Shown: positions 1-9,294 of the stretch, one piece after another
Layout: the number at the start of each line of letters is the position of its first letter
Numbering within the stretch: the stretch's first letter is position 1
Notes under the pieces: generated by a model
The model's database searches: none
The model's input: the letters and a program-made list of their open reading frames with translations, nothing else
Told to the model about the DNA's origin: nothing
Program-made: the position numbers and the translations under genes
DNA from: Chromatiaceae bacterium
Lineage (GTDB): Bacteria > Pseudomonadota > Gammaproteobacteria > Chromatiales > Chromatiaceae
NCBI GenBank assembly: GCA_016714645.1
Contig: JADKCI010000002.1
Location: 620,001 to 684,000 of the forward strand
DNA: 64,000 nt
Reading direction: 5' to 3'

Positions 1-1071
1 TTGCCGGACAAGGCCATCGATGTCATCGACGAGGCGGGGGCCCACGTCCAGCTGATGCCCGCGGCCAAGCGCAAGAAGCGTATCGATGTCCTGGATATCG
101 AGCGCATCGTTGCCAAGATCGCCCGCATTCCGCCCAAGCAGGTCTCGTCCTCGGATACCGAATCCCTGCGTAACCTGGATCGGGACCTGAAGCTGGTGGT
201 ATTTGGCCAGGAGGCGGCCATCGATACCCTGACCTCGGCCATCCGTATGAGCCGCTCGGGCTTGGGCCAGGAGGAAAAGCCCATCGGCTCCTTCCTCTTC
301 GCGGGCCCGACCGGCGTCGGCAAGACGGAGGTGACGCGTCAGCTTGCCCGTATCCTGGGCTTACAGTTGATCCGCTTCGATATGTCCGAGTACATGGAAC
401 GCCACACGGTCTCCCGCCTCATCGGCGCCCCGCCCGGCTATGTTGGGTTTGACCAGGGCGGCCTCTTGACGGAGGAAATCAACAAGCATCCGCACGCCGT
501 GCTGCTTCTGGACGAGGTCGAGAAGGCCCACCCGGATGTTTTCAATTTGCTGCTGCAGGTCATGGACCACGGCACCCTCACCGACAACAACGGCCGTAAG
601 GCGGATTTTCGTCATGTCGTCCTGGTGATGACCACTAACGCCGGCGCGGCGGAGGCCAGTCGTCCCTCCATCGGCTTCACCGAGCAGGACCATGCCACGG
701 ATGGCATGGAGGCCCTAAAACGCCTCTTCACCCCCGAATTCCGCAATCGGCTCGATGCCGTGATCCAGTTTGGTGCCCTGTCGCCCGCCACGATTGTCAA
801 CGTGGTGGACAAGTTCCTGTTTGAACTGGAGCAACAGTTGCTGGAGAAGAAGGTCACCCTGACCGTGGATAGCGAGGCGCGTGCCTGGCTGGCTACTCGG
901 GGCTATGACGCCCGAATGGGTGCTCGACCCATGAGCCGCATCATTCGTGAGCACATCAAGAAGCCCCTGGCCAACGAACTGCTATTTGGACAGCTCGTCA
1001 ACGGGGGTTCGGTGCGGGTCAAGGTGGAGGGAGAGGAGTTGGGCTTCGAGATTACGCCCAAAACCCCCTAG
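1..1071 (+). CDS. clpA: ATP-dependent Clp protease ATPase subunit ClpA (3' part)
   Basis: ClpA unfolds substrates and feeds them to the ClpP peptidase in the cytoplasm. The gene is cut by the left window edge; the frame is open from base 1 and the visible 356 residues are the C-terminal half. They hold the second AAA+ module: Walker A GPTGVGKTE near residue 104, Walker B LLLLDEVEKA near residue 170, sensor-1 TTNAG, and the C-terminal D2-small domain with the GARPM/R sensor-2 motif. The GxPxGYVG pore-loop motif (GAPPGYVGFD) is present. The N-domain and first AAA+ module lie outside the window. It converges on infA, a neighbour pair also seen in other gammaproteobacteria. Confidence 0.95.
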   Translation: MPDKAIDVIDEAGAHVQLMPAAKRKKRIDVLDIERIVAKIARIPPKQVSSSDTESLRNLDRDLKLVVFGQEAAIDTLTSAIRMSRSGLGQEEKPIGSFLFAGPTGVGKTEVTRQLARILGLQLIRFDMSEYMERHTVSRLIGAPPGYVGFDQGGLLTEEINKHPHAVLLLDEVEKAHPDVFNLLLQVMDHGTLTDNNGRKADFRHVVLVMTTNAGAAEASRPSIGFTEQDHATDGMEALKRLFTPEFRNRLDAVIQFGALSPATIVNVVDKFLFELEQQLLEKKVTLTVDSEARAWLATRGYDARMGARPMSRIIREHIKKPLANELLFGQLVNGGSVRVKVEGEELGFEITPKTP

Positions 1072-1101
1072 CGAGTGCCTGACGGCAAAGGATAGGGCGG
1101 T

Positions 1102-1127
1102 CCGCTGGCGACCCTGTCGCCTAGCGG
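1102..1127. terminator. Hairpin between convergent clpA and infA
   Basis: An inverted repeat of CCGCT-GGCGAC against GTCGCC-T-AGCGG with a three-base loop spans the end of infA and the short gap after clpA. One unpaired T is the only imperfection. It sits where two convergent transcripts meet and could terminate both; there is no T-run on either side, so an intrinsic terminator is not certain. Confidence 0.45.
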
Positions 1128-1339
1128 GCGCGGTAGGTGATGCGGCCCTTGGTCAGGTCGTAGGGGGTGAGCTCCACGGTAACCTTATCCCCGGTAAGAA
1201 TGCGAATGTAGTGCTTACGCATCTTGCCCGAAATATGAGCGGTAACGACGTGCCCGTTTTCCAACTCCACGCGGAACATAGTGTTAGGAAGGGTGTCGAC
1301 CACCGTGCCTTCCATCGAAATAACGTCTTCTTTTGCCAT
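1121..1339 (-). CDS. infA: Translation initiation factor IF-1
   Basis: IF-1 binds the 30S A site during initiation. The 72-residue product has the exact family length and the full OB-fold sequence, beginning MAKEDVISMEGTVVDTLPN and ending GRITYRAR, with the conserved FRVELENGH and HISGKMRKHYIRI segments. The ATG at 1339 is the standard start for the family. The gene is monocistronic here, facing clpA, with its promoter expected in the AT-richer stretch 1340-1470. Confidence 0.97.
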   Translation of the reverse strand: MAKEDVISMEGTVVDTLPNTMFRVELENGHVVTAHISGKMRKHYIRILTGDKVTVELTPYDLTKGRITYRAR

Positions 1340-1559
1340 GGATATAGGTTGTTCGCCTTCCGAGCGTTCCTCAACTGTAAAGCTGCGGAATTATAGCACG
1401 GAGCTTCAGAAAAGCTTCTAGCTTTCCAAATTGTACAAGACTCATCATGATACCTGTGAGGTGAATCCCTGCCCTATATATTTACTCAGGGTATCCCCTA
1501 GGTAGGTGTCAAGGCAGTGGTCGCATTGGTTATGCGGGCGTTGCTTCGGTCTGCCGTTC

Positions 1560-1870
1560 CATTTTGAGGGGTTTTTCGGGGTTGAGGAGGATCCTCGCGC
1601 CGGTAGGCCTCGTCCAAGACGCTGGCGGTCAGGTCGGCGGACGCGGAGTCGTAAACCTCCCAGTTGACGATCTTGCGGCTATAGAAGCCTATTGATCAGG
1701 TTCAGATAAAAGAAGACCCCGCGAAGGGTGGTGGTCAGGCAGGTGATGTCCCAACTCCAGACCTGATGGGGGCCGGTGGCCACCAGGGGCGTGGGGCGCG
1801 CCCGGGCCGGGGCATGGGGTTTGCCACGGGGGGTCAGCGCGCAGCACCCGCTAGCAGGTCGATGCCGATG
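1560..1870 (-). pseudogene. IS3-family transposase (OrfB) remnant
   Basis: The stretch 1340-1888 has no intact gene. Reading the minus strand from about 1870 to 1600 gives pieces of an IS3-type integrase core: an Arg/Pro-rich linker, then VATGPHQVWSWDIT (the first catalytic Asp region, normally PNQVWSWDITYL), then RGVFFYLNLI. After a frame change it continues YSRKIVNWEVYDS and a segment matching the helix after the core. Both ends are missing and the frame is broken near 1690, so this is a dead fragment. I see no terminal inverted repeats or target duplication. Confidence 0.7.
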
Positions 1871-1888
1871 CCAGGTAGCCGGTAGGGA

Positions 1889-2092
1889 TCAGAAGGCGGC
1901 ACCCGACTGCTTGCCCAGCTTTTTGAGGATAAGGGCCAGGGGGCAGAAGCCGGTGAAGGCGGACTGGAGCAGGTTCAGGCCAACGAAACCGGTCAGCAGC
2001 AGCCAGAGCTGATTGCCGGTCAGGTAGGCCAGAATAACGGAGAGCAGGATGACGACGCCGGCGAAGGCCAGGATAATGCGGTCGATGCTCAT
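1889..2092 (-). CDS. DUF2892 family small inner-membrane protein
   Basis: The 67-residue protein has two hydrophobic helices (about residues 5-24 and 28-42) followed by the family signature FTGFCPLALILKKLG, which is typical of DUF2892 proteins and of the membrane tail of YgaP-type rhodaneses. In this family the Cys-containing motif sits at the membrane face. The start ATG at 2092 is preceded by a purine-rich stretch (AGGACTTTCCCC on the coding strand). The precise role is unknown; association with sulfur or thiol chemistry is inferred from the family only. It directly abuts the IS3 remnant. Confidence 0.8.
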   Translation of the reverse strand: MSIDRIILAFAGVVILLSVILAYLTGNQLWLLLTGFVGLNLLQSAFTGFCPLALILKKLGKQSGAAF

Positions 2093-2228
2093 GGGGAAAG
2101 TCCTCTTGGTCGAAATGTTAAAAAAGGGGTTAGGTCAGTGACATATTATCGGACGCTAATATGGTCTTCAAGCTCGATGCGCGTTCAGGGTTCTGTCCTG
2201 GCGGCTCCTATCCCCGGAGAGTCCCTCC

Positions 2229-3800
2229 ATGACCGGGTTTGATGACATGATCACAGGTTTAGGGCTCCCCAGCGCCTATCCGCACCCGGTGTCGGGGGTA
2301 GAGCATGTCGAGACCCATATCTCCCACGTCTTTCTCGCGGGGGATTTTGCTTACAAAATCAAGAAACCGGTCAATCTGGGTTTTCTGGATTTCTCCACCT
2401 TGGAGCGCAGGCATTTCTTTTGCCAGGAGGAACTCCGCCTCAATGGCCGCCTGGCGCCGCATCTGTACCTGGAGGTGGTGCCAGTAACGGGGACCCCGGA
2501 GGCTCCGCATCTGGGAGGTGCGGGCCAGGCGCTGGAATACGCGGTCAAGATGCGCCGATTCGATCAGACGGGTTTGCTCAGTACCCGGCCTCTTGAGGGT
2601 GATCTGCCGGAACGGGTCGCGGAACGGGTCGCGGCCTTCCATGCCGCAATCCCGGCGGTGGGCGAGGATCAAGCCTTCGGCACTCCCGAGGCGGTGCTGG
2701 TGCCCATGCTTGCCAATTTCGAGGCCATCCGGAGCCGTTCCCAAGATACCGCCATTCTCAATCGCCTGGTATTGCTGGAGGCTTGGACCCGTAACCGCCA
2801 TGCGGAGTTGGTGCCCATTATCCGCCAGCGCTGTACCGAGGGCTTCGTGCGTGAATGTCATGGGGACATGCACCGGGGCAACATCGCCTTGGATGAGGGC
2901 GAGATCCTCATTTTCGATGGTATCGAGTTCAACCCCGCCCTGCGCTGGATTGATGTCCAGAGTGAATTGGCTTTTCTCCTTATGGACCTGGAAGAGGCGG
3001 GTGAACTCGGTCCCGCGCGGCGGCTGTTGAACCGCTACCTGGAACTGACCGGCGATTATGCCGGGCTAAGGGTGCTGAGTTTTTACCAGGTCTATCGTGC
3101 CCTGGTGCGTGCCAAGGTACGGGCCATTCGCCTCAGCCAGCCGGATCTCCCGTCCGAGGAGGTGGAGCGGGATGGGTGCGCACTGGGGGACTACCTGACC
3201 CTGGCCGAGGGCTACACCCAGTCTCCCCATCCCTGCCTCTGCCTCATTCATGGGGTCTCGGGATCGGGCAAGAGCCGGCTGGCGCTGGGATTGCGGGCCT
3301 GTCTCCCCTTAATTCATCTCCGTTCCGACATCGAGCGCAAACGCCTCTTTGGGTTGACGGCGGAGGCGCGTACTCATCCCGGGACGGTCAGCGGTGGCAT
3401 CTATGCCCCCGATGCCGGGGAGCGGACTTATGGACGTCTGCTGGAATTGGCGGTGACCCTGCTCGATGCCGGCTATAGCCCGCTGGTGGACGCCACCTTC
3501 CTCAAGGGTATCCAACGCGCGTCCTTTCTGGATCTGGCGAAGGCCGAGGACCTGCCCTGCCAGATGTTGGCTTGCGAGGCGCCCACGGATGTGCTGCGTG
3601 AACGGGTTCGCCGCCGGGCGGGGGAGGGCGCGGATCCGTCCGAGGCGGGGGTCGAAGTCCTGGAGGCTCAGCTCGTTAGCCGTGAGGCCCTGACCGCCGA
3701 TGAGCTGGCTCTGACCATCCCGGTGGACACGACCCAGACATCATGCCTGGAGAGCGTGATTCAGCGCCTGGCTGCGGCCTGCCACTGGCGGCCGTCCTAG
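2229..3800 (+). CDS. Bifunctional aminoglycoside-phosphotransferase-like kinase / P-loop ATPase
   Basis: The 523-residue protein fuses two modules. Residues about 1-320 resemble the aminoglycoside phosphotransferase (APH) kinase fold: the catalytic loop HGDMHRGNI lies at residues 211-219 and the metal-binding IFDGIEF follows. Residues about 335-523 are a P-loop nucleotide kinase-like domain with Walker A GVSGSGKSRLAL near residue 342, similar to zeta-toxin or gluconate-kinase type ATPases. The fusion is a known but uncharacterised family in proteobacteria; its substrate is not known, and resistance should not be assumed. The ATG at 2229 follows the purine-rich CCCCGGAGAG. It converges with rho. 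Confidence 0.8.
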   Translation: MTGFDDMITGLGLPSAYPHPVSGVEHVETHISHVFLAGDFAYKIKKPVNLGFLDFSTLERRHFFCQEELRLNGRLAPHLYLEVVPVTGTPEAPHLGGAGQALEYAVKMRRFDQTGLLSTRPLEGDLPERVAERVAAFHAAIPAVGEDQAFGTPEAVLVPMLANFEAIRSRSQDTAILNRLVLLEAWTRNRHAELVPIIRQRCTEGFVRECHGDMHRGNIALDEGEILIFDGIEFNPALRWIDVQSELAFLLMDLEEAGELGPARRLLNRYLELTGDYAGLRVLSFYQVYRALVRAKVRAIRLSQPDLPSEEVERDGCALGDYLTLAEGYTQSPHPCLCLIHGVSGSGKSRLALGLRACLPLIHLRSDIERKRLFGLTAEARTHPGTVSGGIYAPDAGERTYGRLLELAVTLLDAGYSPLVDATFLKGIQRASFLDLAKAEDLPCQMLACEAPTDVLRERVRRRAGEGADPSEAGVEVLEAQLVSREALTADELALTIPVDTTQTSCLESVIQRLAAACHWRPS

Positions 3801-3816
3801 GTCCCTCATAGCTTTG

Positions 3817-3838
3817 GGCTTCCCGGGTAGGGGAAGCC
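3817..3838. terminator. Hairpin between convergent kinase gene and rho
   Basis: GGCTTCCC and GGGAAGCC form a perfect 8-bp stem around a six-base loop in the 42-base gap between two convergent genes. It is placed to end both transcripts. No clear T-run follows on either strand, so termination efficiency is uncertain. Confidence 0.5.
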
Positions 3839-3842
3839 TGAC

Positions 3843-5099
<1,257 letters not shown>

Positions 5100-5259
5100 G
5101 TTGTTACTTGAAACGGGGGTGTGGTCGGATGGCTCAAAACCGGCCGCGGGCGTCCGAGGTGCCCGAACGGCGGAGTGGAGGAAAAGGGTGAGTTGGGGGC
5201 GGGGGCACCCGGTCGGGCGCCCCGCGCGGATCATTCCATTGCCTGATGATGCCTGGGGA

Positions 5260-5586
5260 TCACAAGTTACTGTCGATAAAGGCCGTGAGCTGAGACTTGG
5301 AGACGGCACCGACCTTGGTGGCCTCCACCCCGCCCTGCTTGAAGAGCATCAGGGTCGGGATGCCCCTGATGCCGTAGCGGGGCGGAGTGTCCGGATTCTG
5401 ATCGATGTTGAGCTTGGCGACGCGCAGCCGGCCCTGGTACTCGTCGGCGATTTCGTCCAGGACGGGCGCGATCATTTTGCAGGGGCCACACCAATCGGCC
5501 CAGTAATCGACGAGAACGGGATCGGCGGCTTTGATGACGTCTTGCTCGAAGGATGCATCCGTCACATGCATGATGCGATCGCTCAC
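5260..5586 (-). CDS. trxA: Thioredoxin 1
   Basis: This is the cytoplasmic dithiol reductant. With a GTG start at 5586 (VSDRIMHVTDASFEQDV) the protein is 108 residues and aligns end to end with enterobacterial TrxA (MSDKIIHLTDDSF...). GGGAG lies 10 bases upstream. An upstream ATG would add 28 unmatched residues. The active site WCGPCK, the cis-proline loop RGIPTLMLFK and the conserved buried Asp are all present. It is divergent from rhlB and upstream of rho, reproducing the ancestral gammaproteobacterial order rhlB / trxA-rho. Confidence 0.95.
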   Translation of the reverse strand: MSDRIMHVTDASFEQDVIKAADPVLVDYWADWCGPCKMIAPVLDEIADEYQGRLRVAKLNIDQNPDTPPRYGIRGIPTLMLFKQGGVEATKVGAVSKSQLTAFIDSNL

Positions 5587-5799
5587 TTGGGTTGATCTCC
5601 CTTTAGAGTTGGGTTCTTGCGGGACGCGGCCTTGGAGGAGGTTGCCGCCGGCAAGCGTGGTACGAGTCACGCGTGGCGGGCGAGCCGAGTGGCGCTGGGA
5701 ACTGGCCTTGAGTAAGATGCTATTTCAGCCAAGATTCCAGAAATTTGCAAGCCTTTCGAAAGGCAGCCAATCATTCGGGCCCCTGAGCCCCCGGTTTTC

Positions 5800-7320
5800 A
5801 TGACCCAAACACACCTCTCAGCCATCCGATTTGCGAGCTTTGATCTCGATCTCCGCATCCTCCAGGGCCTGGCGGACGCGGGTTTTGACTACTGTACGCC
5901 CATCCAGGCCGAGGCCCTGCCCATCGCCCTGGCCGGCCAGGACGTGGCGGGCCAGGCCCAGACGGGAACGGGTAAAACCGCTGCCTTCGTCGTGGCCACC
6001 CTGCATCGCCTGCTGACCAAGGCCCCCTCGCCCCAGCGCAAGCCTAACGAGCCGCGGGCCCTGTTCGTGGCGCCGACCCGCGAACTGGCGGTACAGATCC
6101 ACCGGGATACCCAACAATTGGCCGCCCATTGTGGCGTCCGCCTGGGTCTGGTCTATGGCGGCACCGGTTATCTTCAGCAGCGTGACGAGGTGGCCGCCGG
6201 GGTCGATATCCTCATTGGCACCCCGGGCCGGCTCATCGACTACTTCAAACAACGGGTCTTTGACCTGCGGGTGGCCGAGGTGGTGGTGATCGACGAGGCG
6301 GATCGTATGTTCGACCTGGGCTTCATTCAAGATATCCGCTACCTGCTGCGGCGCCTGCCACCCCCCAGCGAGCGCCTCGGGATGCTGTTCTCCGCCACCC
6401 TGTCCTATCGGGTTACCGAACTGGCCTACGAGCACATGAACGACCCCCGGCCGGTGGCGATCGAGCCCGACCGGGTGACGGCGGATCGGGTCGTGCAGCG
6501 GTGTTACATGGTAGGCAACGACGAGAAGGTGCCCCTCATTATCGGTCTGCTGCGGGCCATAGTCGATGCCCGGGTCATTATCTTTGCCAACACCAAACGC
6601 GCCACCGAGGGTATCTGGGGTTTTCTGGAGGGCAATGGCATTCGCGCCGCCATCCTCTCCGGCGACGTGCCTCAGAAGAAGCGCCTGAGTCTGCTCAAGG
6701 CCTTCCAGCATGGGGAACTCCCCGTCCTGGTGGCCACGGACGTGGCAGCGCGGGGTCTGCATATCCCCGGCGTGACGCATGTCATCAATTACGACCTGCC
6801 CGATGACGCGGAGGACTATGTGCACCGCATTGGCCGTACCGCCCGCGCCGGCGCCAAGGGCGACGCCATCAGTTTCGTCTGCGAGACTTACGCCTTTTGC
6901 CTGCCAGACATCGAACGTTTCATTGGTGCCAAGATCCCGGTGGAGCCCGTGACCGCCGCGATGCTGGCACGGGTCGATCCCCGCAGTCGGGTACGGGTAC
7001 CTCGCCATGGTGACGGGCATGAGGATGAGGGGCCGCTGCGCCGGGGCCTTGGTGGCCGGGGTGAGGGCCCCCGTCCCGGCGGCGGGCGGCGTGGGCCCGA
7101 TGAGCGCCGCCCGAGGCCCGAGGCACCCGCGAGCGAATTGCCTCCCCGCGCGGCGCCACTCATGACCGAAGCCAAACCCGTCGCCCCGCCCGAGACACCC
7201 GCGGGGGAAGTGGGGGCGCCCAAGAAGCGCCGGAGACGGCGTGGGCCAAGCCGCGCGGTGACGGACGGAACGGTGGGCAGCGGCCCGGAGGTCATGGCCC
7301 CCGCGCCAATGGAGTCCTGA
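5800..7320 (+). CDS. rhlB: DEAD-box ATP-dependent RNA helicase RhlB
   Basis: RhlB unwinds structured RNA and in enteric bacteria joins the RNase E degradosome. The 506-residue product carries the Q motif (FASFDLD...GFDYCTPIQ), AQTGTGKT (motif I), PTRELA, VIDEADRMFDLGF (II), SATLS (III), VATDVAARGLHIPG and HRIGRTARAG (VI). Residues about 390-506 are a Gly/Arg/Pro-rich tail ending in a KKRRRRRG basic cluster, longer than the E. coli tail (421 residues total) and likely an RNA or partner-binding extension. Synteny opposite trxA-rho supports RhlB over RhlE. Confidence 0.92.
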   Translation: MTQTHLSAIRFASFDLDLRILQGLADAGFDYCTPIQAEALPIALAGQDVAGQAQTGTGKTAAFVVATLHRLLTKAPSPQRKPNEPRALFVAPTRELAVQIHRDTQQLAAHCGVRLGLVYGGTGYLQQRDEVAAGVDILIGTPGRLIDYFKQRVFDLRVAEVVVIDEADRMFDLGFIQDIRYLLRRLPPPSERLGMLFSATLSYRVTELAYEHMNDPRPVAIEPDRVTADRVVQRCYMVGNDEKVPLIIGLLRAIVDARVIIFANTKRATEGIWGFLEGNGIRAAILSGDVPQKKRLSLLKAFQHGELPVLVATDVAARGLHIPGVTHVINYDLPDDAEDYVHRIGRTARAGAKGDAISFVCETYAFCLPDIERFIGAKIPVEPVTAAMLARVDPRSRVRVPRHGDGHEDEGPLRRGLGGRGEGPRPGGGRRGPDERRPRPEAPASELPPRAAPLMTEAKPVAPPETPAGEVGAPKKRRRRRGPSRAVTDGTVGSGPEVMAPAPMES

Positions 7321-7337
7321 CTTCCCCGCAGCTTGGA

Positions 7338-8000
7338 TTAGCCCCGTAGGCCGGGCAGCAAGTCTCCAAAGCCATGGATAGCCGGATAAGCCCCCGCCGC
7401 GTTAGGCGGGGCCATGGAATCCGGCGCCAGCACGGCCAGCAGGTGGCGGAAACCGTAATTACGGGCCGCCTGCAGCACCTTGGGGCTGTCATCGACGAAG
7501 AGGGTGCGCTCCGGGTCGAAGGGTTCGATGGCCTGGACGAGGGGCCAGAAGCCAGGGTTCTCCTTGGCCAGACCCAGGTCGTGGGCACTGATGATCCGTT
7601 CCAGATGGCCTACCAGGCGGGTTTTGCGCATCTTGAGGGCGATGGCCTTCTGATGGGCATTGGTCACGAGCACGCGCCGCTTACCCCGTCCGGCCAGGGC
7701 CTCGAGGAATTCCAAGACTTGGGGATGGACGGCGATCAGATGGTCGATTTCTTCCTTGAGGAGGGCGATGTCCAGTCCCAGTTCGCGGCTCCAGTGGTCG
7801 ATGCAGTACCAGGCGAGCGTACCTTCGTGGTCCTTGTAGAGGGCGAGGAGTTGCTCCTTGGCCTGGTCCAGGGGCAGATCCCGCGCCGCCGCGTAACGGG
7901 CGGGGACATGTTCCCGCCAGAAGCGGTTGTCGAAATGCAGATCCAGCAAGGTCCCGTCCATGTCCAGGAAAACCTTGTCGATGGCGTCCCAGTCGATCAT
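7338..8000 (-). CDS. yrfG: HAD-family GMP/IMP nucleotidase (YrfG-like)
   Basis: The 220-residue HAD phosphatase matches the YrfG family throughout. Motif I DMDGTLLDL contains both catalytic Asp residues, followed by the family-specific FDNRFWREHVP and LAWYCIDHWSRELGLDI cap-domain segments. Motif II is VTNAHQKA and motif III/IV is TLFVDDSPKVL. E. coli YrfG dephosphorylates GMP and IMP. I start at ATG 8000 (MIDWDAIDKVFLDMDG), consistent with the family; the open frame upstream to 8165 has no family match. It converges with rhlB, 17 bases apart. Confidence 0.85.
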   Translation of the reverse strand: MIDWDAIDKVFLDMDGTLLDLHFDNRFWREHVPARYAAARDLPLDQAKEQLLALYKDHEGTLAWYCIDHWSRELGLDIALLKEEIDHLIAVHPQVLEFLEALAGRGKRRVLVTNAHQKAIALKMRKTRLVGHLERIISAHDLGLAKENPGFWPLVQAIEPFDPERTLFVDDSPKVLQAARNYGFRHLLAVLAPDSMAPPNAAGAYPAIHGFGDLLPGLRG

Positions 8001-8149
8001 CGGCGGCCTCTCGTCTCCAGGTTGCGGTGGTGGCGTCAAAGGATACCCCCTTGGCCCGGCATTTTCTCCGTAATCCGTTACGTCGGGTCTCCGGCCCGCG
8101 GTTCCCTTCCGAAGACCCTTAACCCTGGACTCCAGGTGGAGGAAGCCCG

Positions 8150-9181
8150 TTGCGTATCCTGACAATGGCAGGCCACGGCAGGTGGCAAGCGCTGCTCTTC
8201 ATGACTCTGGTCCTGGCTATGAGCAGGGTGGTTGGCGCGGAAGATGATTTCAGCTTTGATGACTCCCCCCGGGCGGAGGCGGTGGAGTACCCCGATTGGT
8301 TCAAGAGAAGCCTGCTCGACCTGCGGGAGGATCTGACCGAGGCGGTCAAAGCAGGTAAGCAAGGGCTGATGGTCTACTTTGGGCAGGCGCGGTGCGCCTA
8401 TTGTCATCGCCTGTTGCAGGTCAATTTTGGTCTTGATGACATCGCCAATTACACGCGCCAACACTTCGACCTGGTAGCCCTGGATGCTCGGGGGCCCCGG
8501 GAGGTGACCCTCCTGGACGGTACCGTCATGACCGAACAGGATTTTGCCTTGGCGGAGGAGACCAACTTCACCCCTTCCATCCTCTTTTACGATCGCGAGG
8601 GCCGGGAAGCCTTGCGGTTGCGCGGCTATTATCCCCCCTACCAATTCCGTGCCGCCCTCGAATATGTCGCGGATGGCCATTACGCCAGGGAGACTTTCCG
8701 TGATTTTCTGGCGCGGGGTGACGACCGGCGCGTCTTCGATGCGGAGGATCTCAACGAGGAGGATTTCTTCGCCCCCCCGCCCTTCAATCTGGATCGGAGT
8801 CGGCTTCCCGGGGAGCGGCCCCTGGTGGTCTTTTTCGAGCAGGGGGACTGTCATGCCTGCGATGTGTTGCATGGCCAGTTGTTGCGGGACCCCGCCATTC
8901 GCGGTTTGACTCAAGGCCTGGATAGCGTGCAGCTCGACCTGCGCGCCGCAACCCCGGTGGTGACCCCCAGTGGGGAGCGCACCCGGGCCCGGGACTGGGC
9001 CGCCGCCTTGGGGCTCTTCCATACCCCCACCCTGATCTTTTTCGATGAGCAGGGCCGGGAGATTCTCCGCCTGGACTCCCTGGCCCGTTTTTATCGTCTG
9101 GGCCAGGTGCTTGGCTATGTCTCCAGCCGCGCCTACCGGGATCAGAGCTATCCCCTCTGGCGCGCCCAGCGTTCCGATTAG
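8150..9181 (+). CDS. Exported protein with two thioredoxin-fold domains
   Basis: A 343-residue protein with an N-terminal signal peptide (hydrophobic ALLFMTLVLAMSRVVGA, likely cut before EDD). It has two thioredoxin-like domains: the first has CAYCHRL near residue 84 and a cis-Pro-like TNFTPSILFYDREG; the second has CHACDVL near residue 241 and LGLFHTPTLIFFDEQGREI. Both CxxC pairs are intact. It resembles SoxW-type periplasmic thioredoxins but is duplicated. The TTG start at 8150 has AGGTGGAGGA six bases upstream; an ATG at 8165 is the alternative. It precedes pta by about 110 bases. A periplasmic thiol-disulfide or redox-maintenance role is inferred. Confidence 0.75.
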   Translation: MRILTMAGHGRWQALLFMTLVLAMSRVVGAEDDFSFDDSPRAEAVEYPDWFKRSLLDLREDLTEAVKAGKQGLMVYFGQARCAYCHRLLQVNFGLDDIANYTRQHFDLVALDARGPREVTLLDGTVMTEQDFALAEETNFTPSILFYDREGREALRLRGYYPPYQFRAALEYVADGHYARETFRDFLARGDDRRVFDAEDLNEEDFFAPPPFNLDRSRLPGERPLVVFFEQGDCHACDVLHGQLLRDPAIRGLTQGLDSVQLDLRAATPVVTPSGERTRARDWAAALGLFHTPTLIFFDEQGREILRLDSLARFYRLGQVLGYVSSRAYRDQSYPLWRAQRSD

Positions 9182-9294
9182 CCTGACCCCGGGGGTCCAG
9201 ACCAGGAACCTGGGCCCTTTGTCCGCCATGGCGCTCGGTGGCATCCCCCATGCTCGCGCGATCCACCCCTAGGTTGTACTCTAAGGAATTTCCG

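Noticed and set aside
2229..3800. Aminoglycoside resistance gene
   Set aside because: Only the kinase fold is shared; the fusion to a P-loop domain and chromosomal housekeeping context do not indicate drug resistance.
5100..5309. 70-codon N-terminal extension of Rho
   Set aside because: It overlaps trxA, is low-complexity and absent from the family; ATG 5099 gives the usual length.
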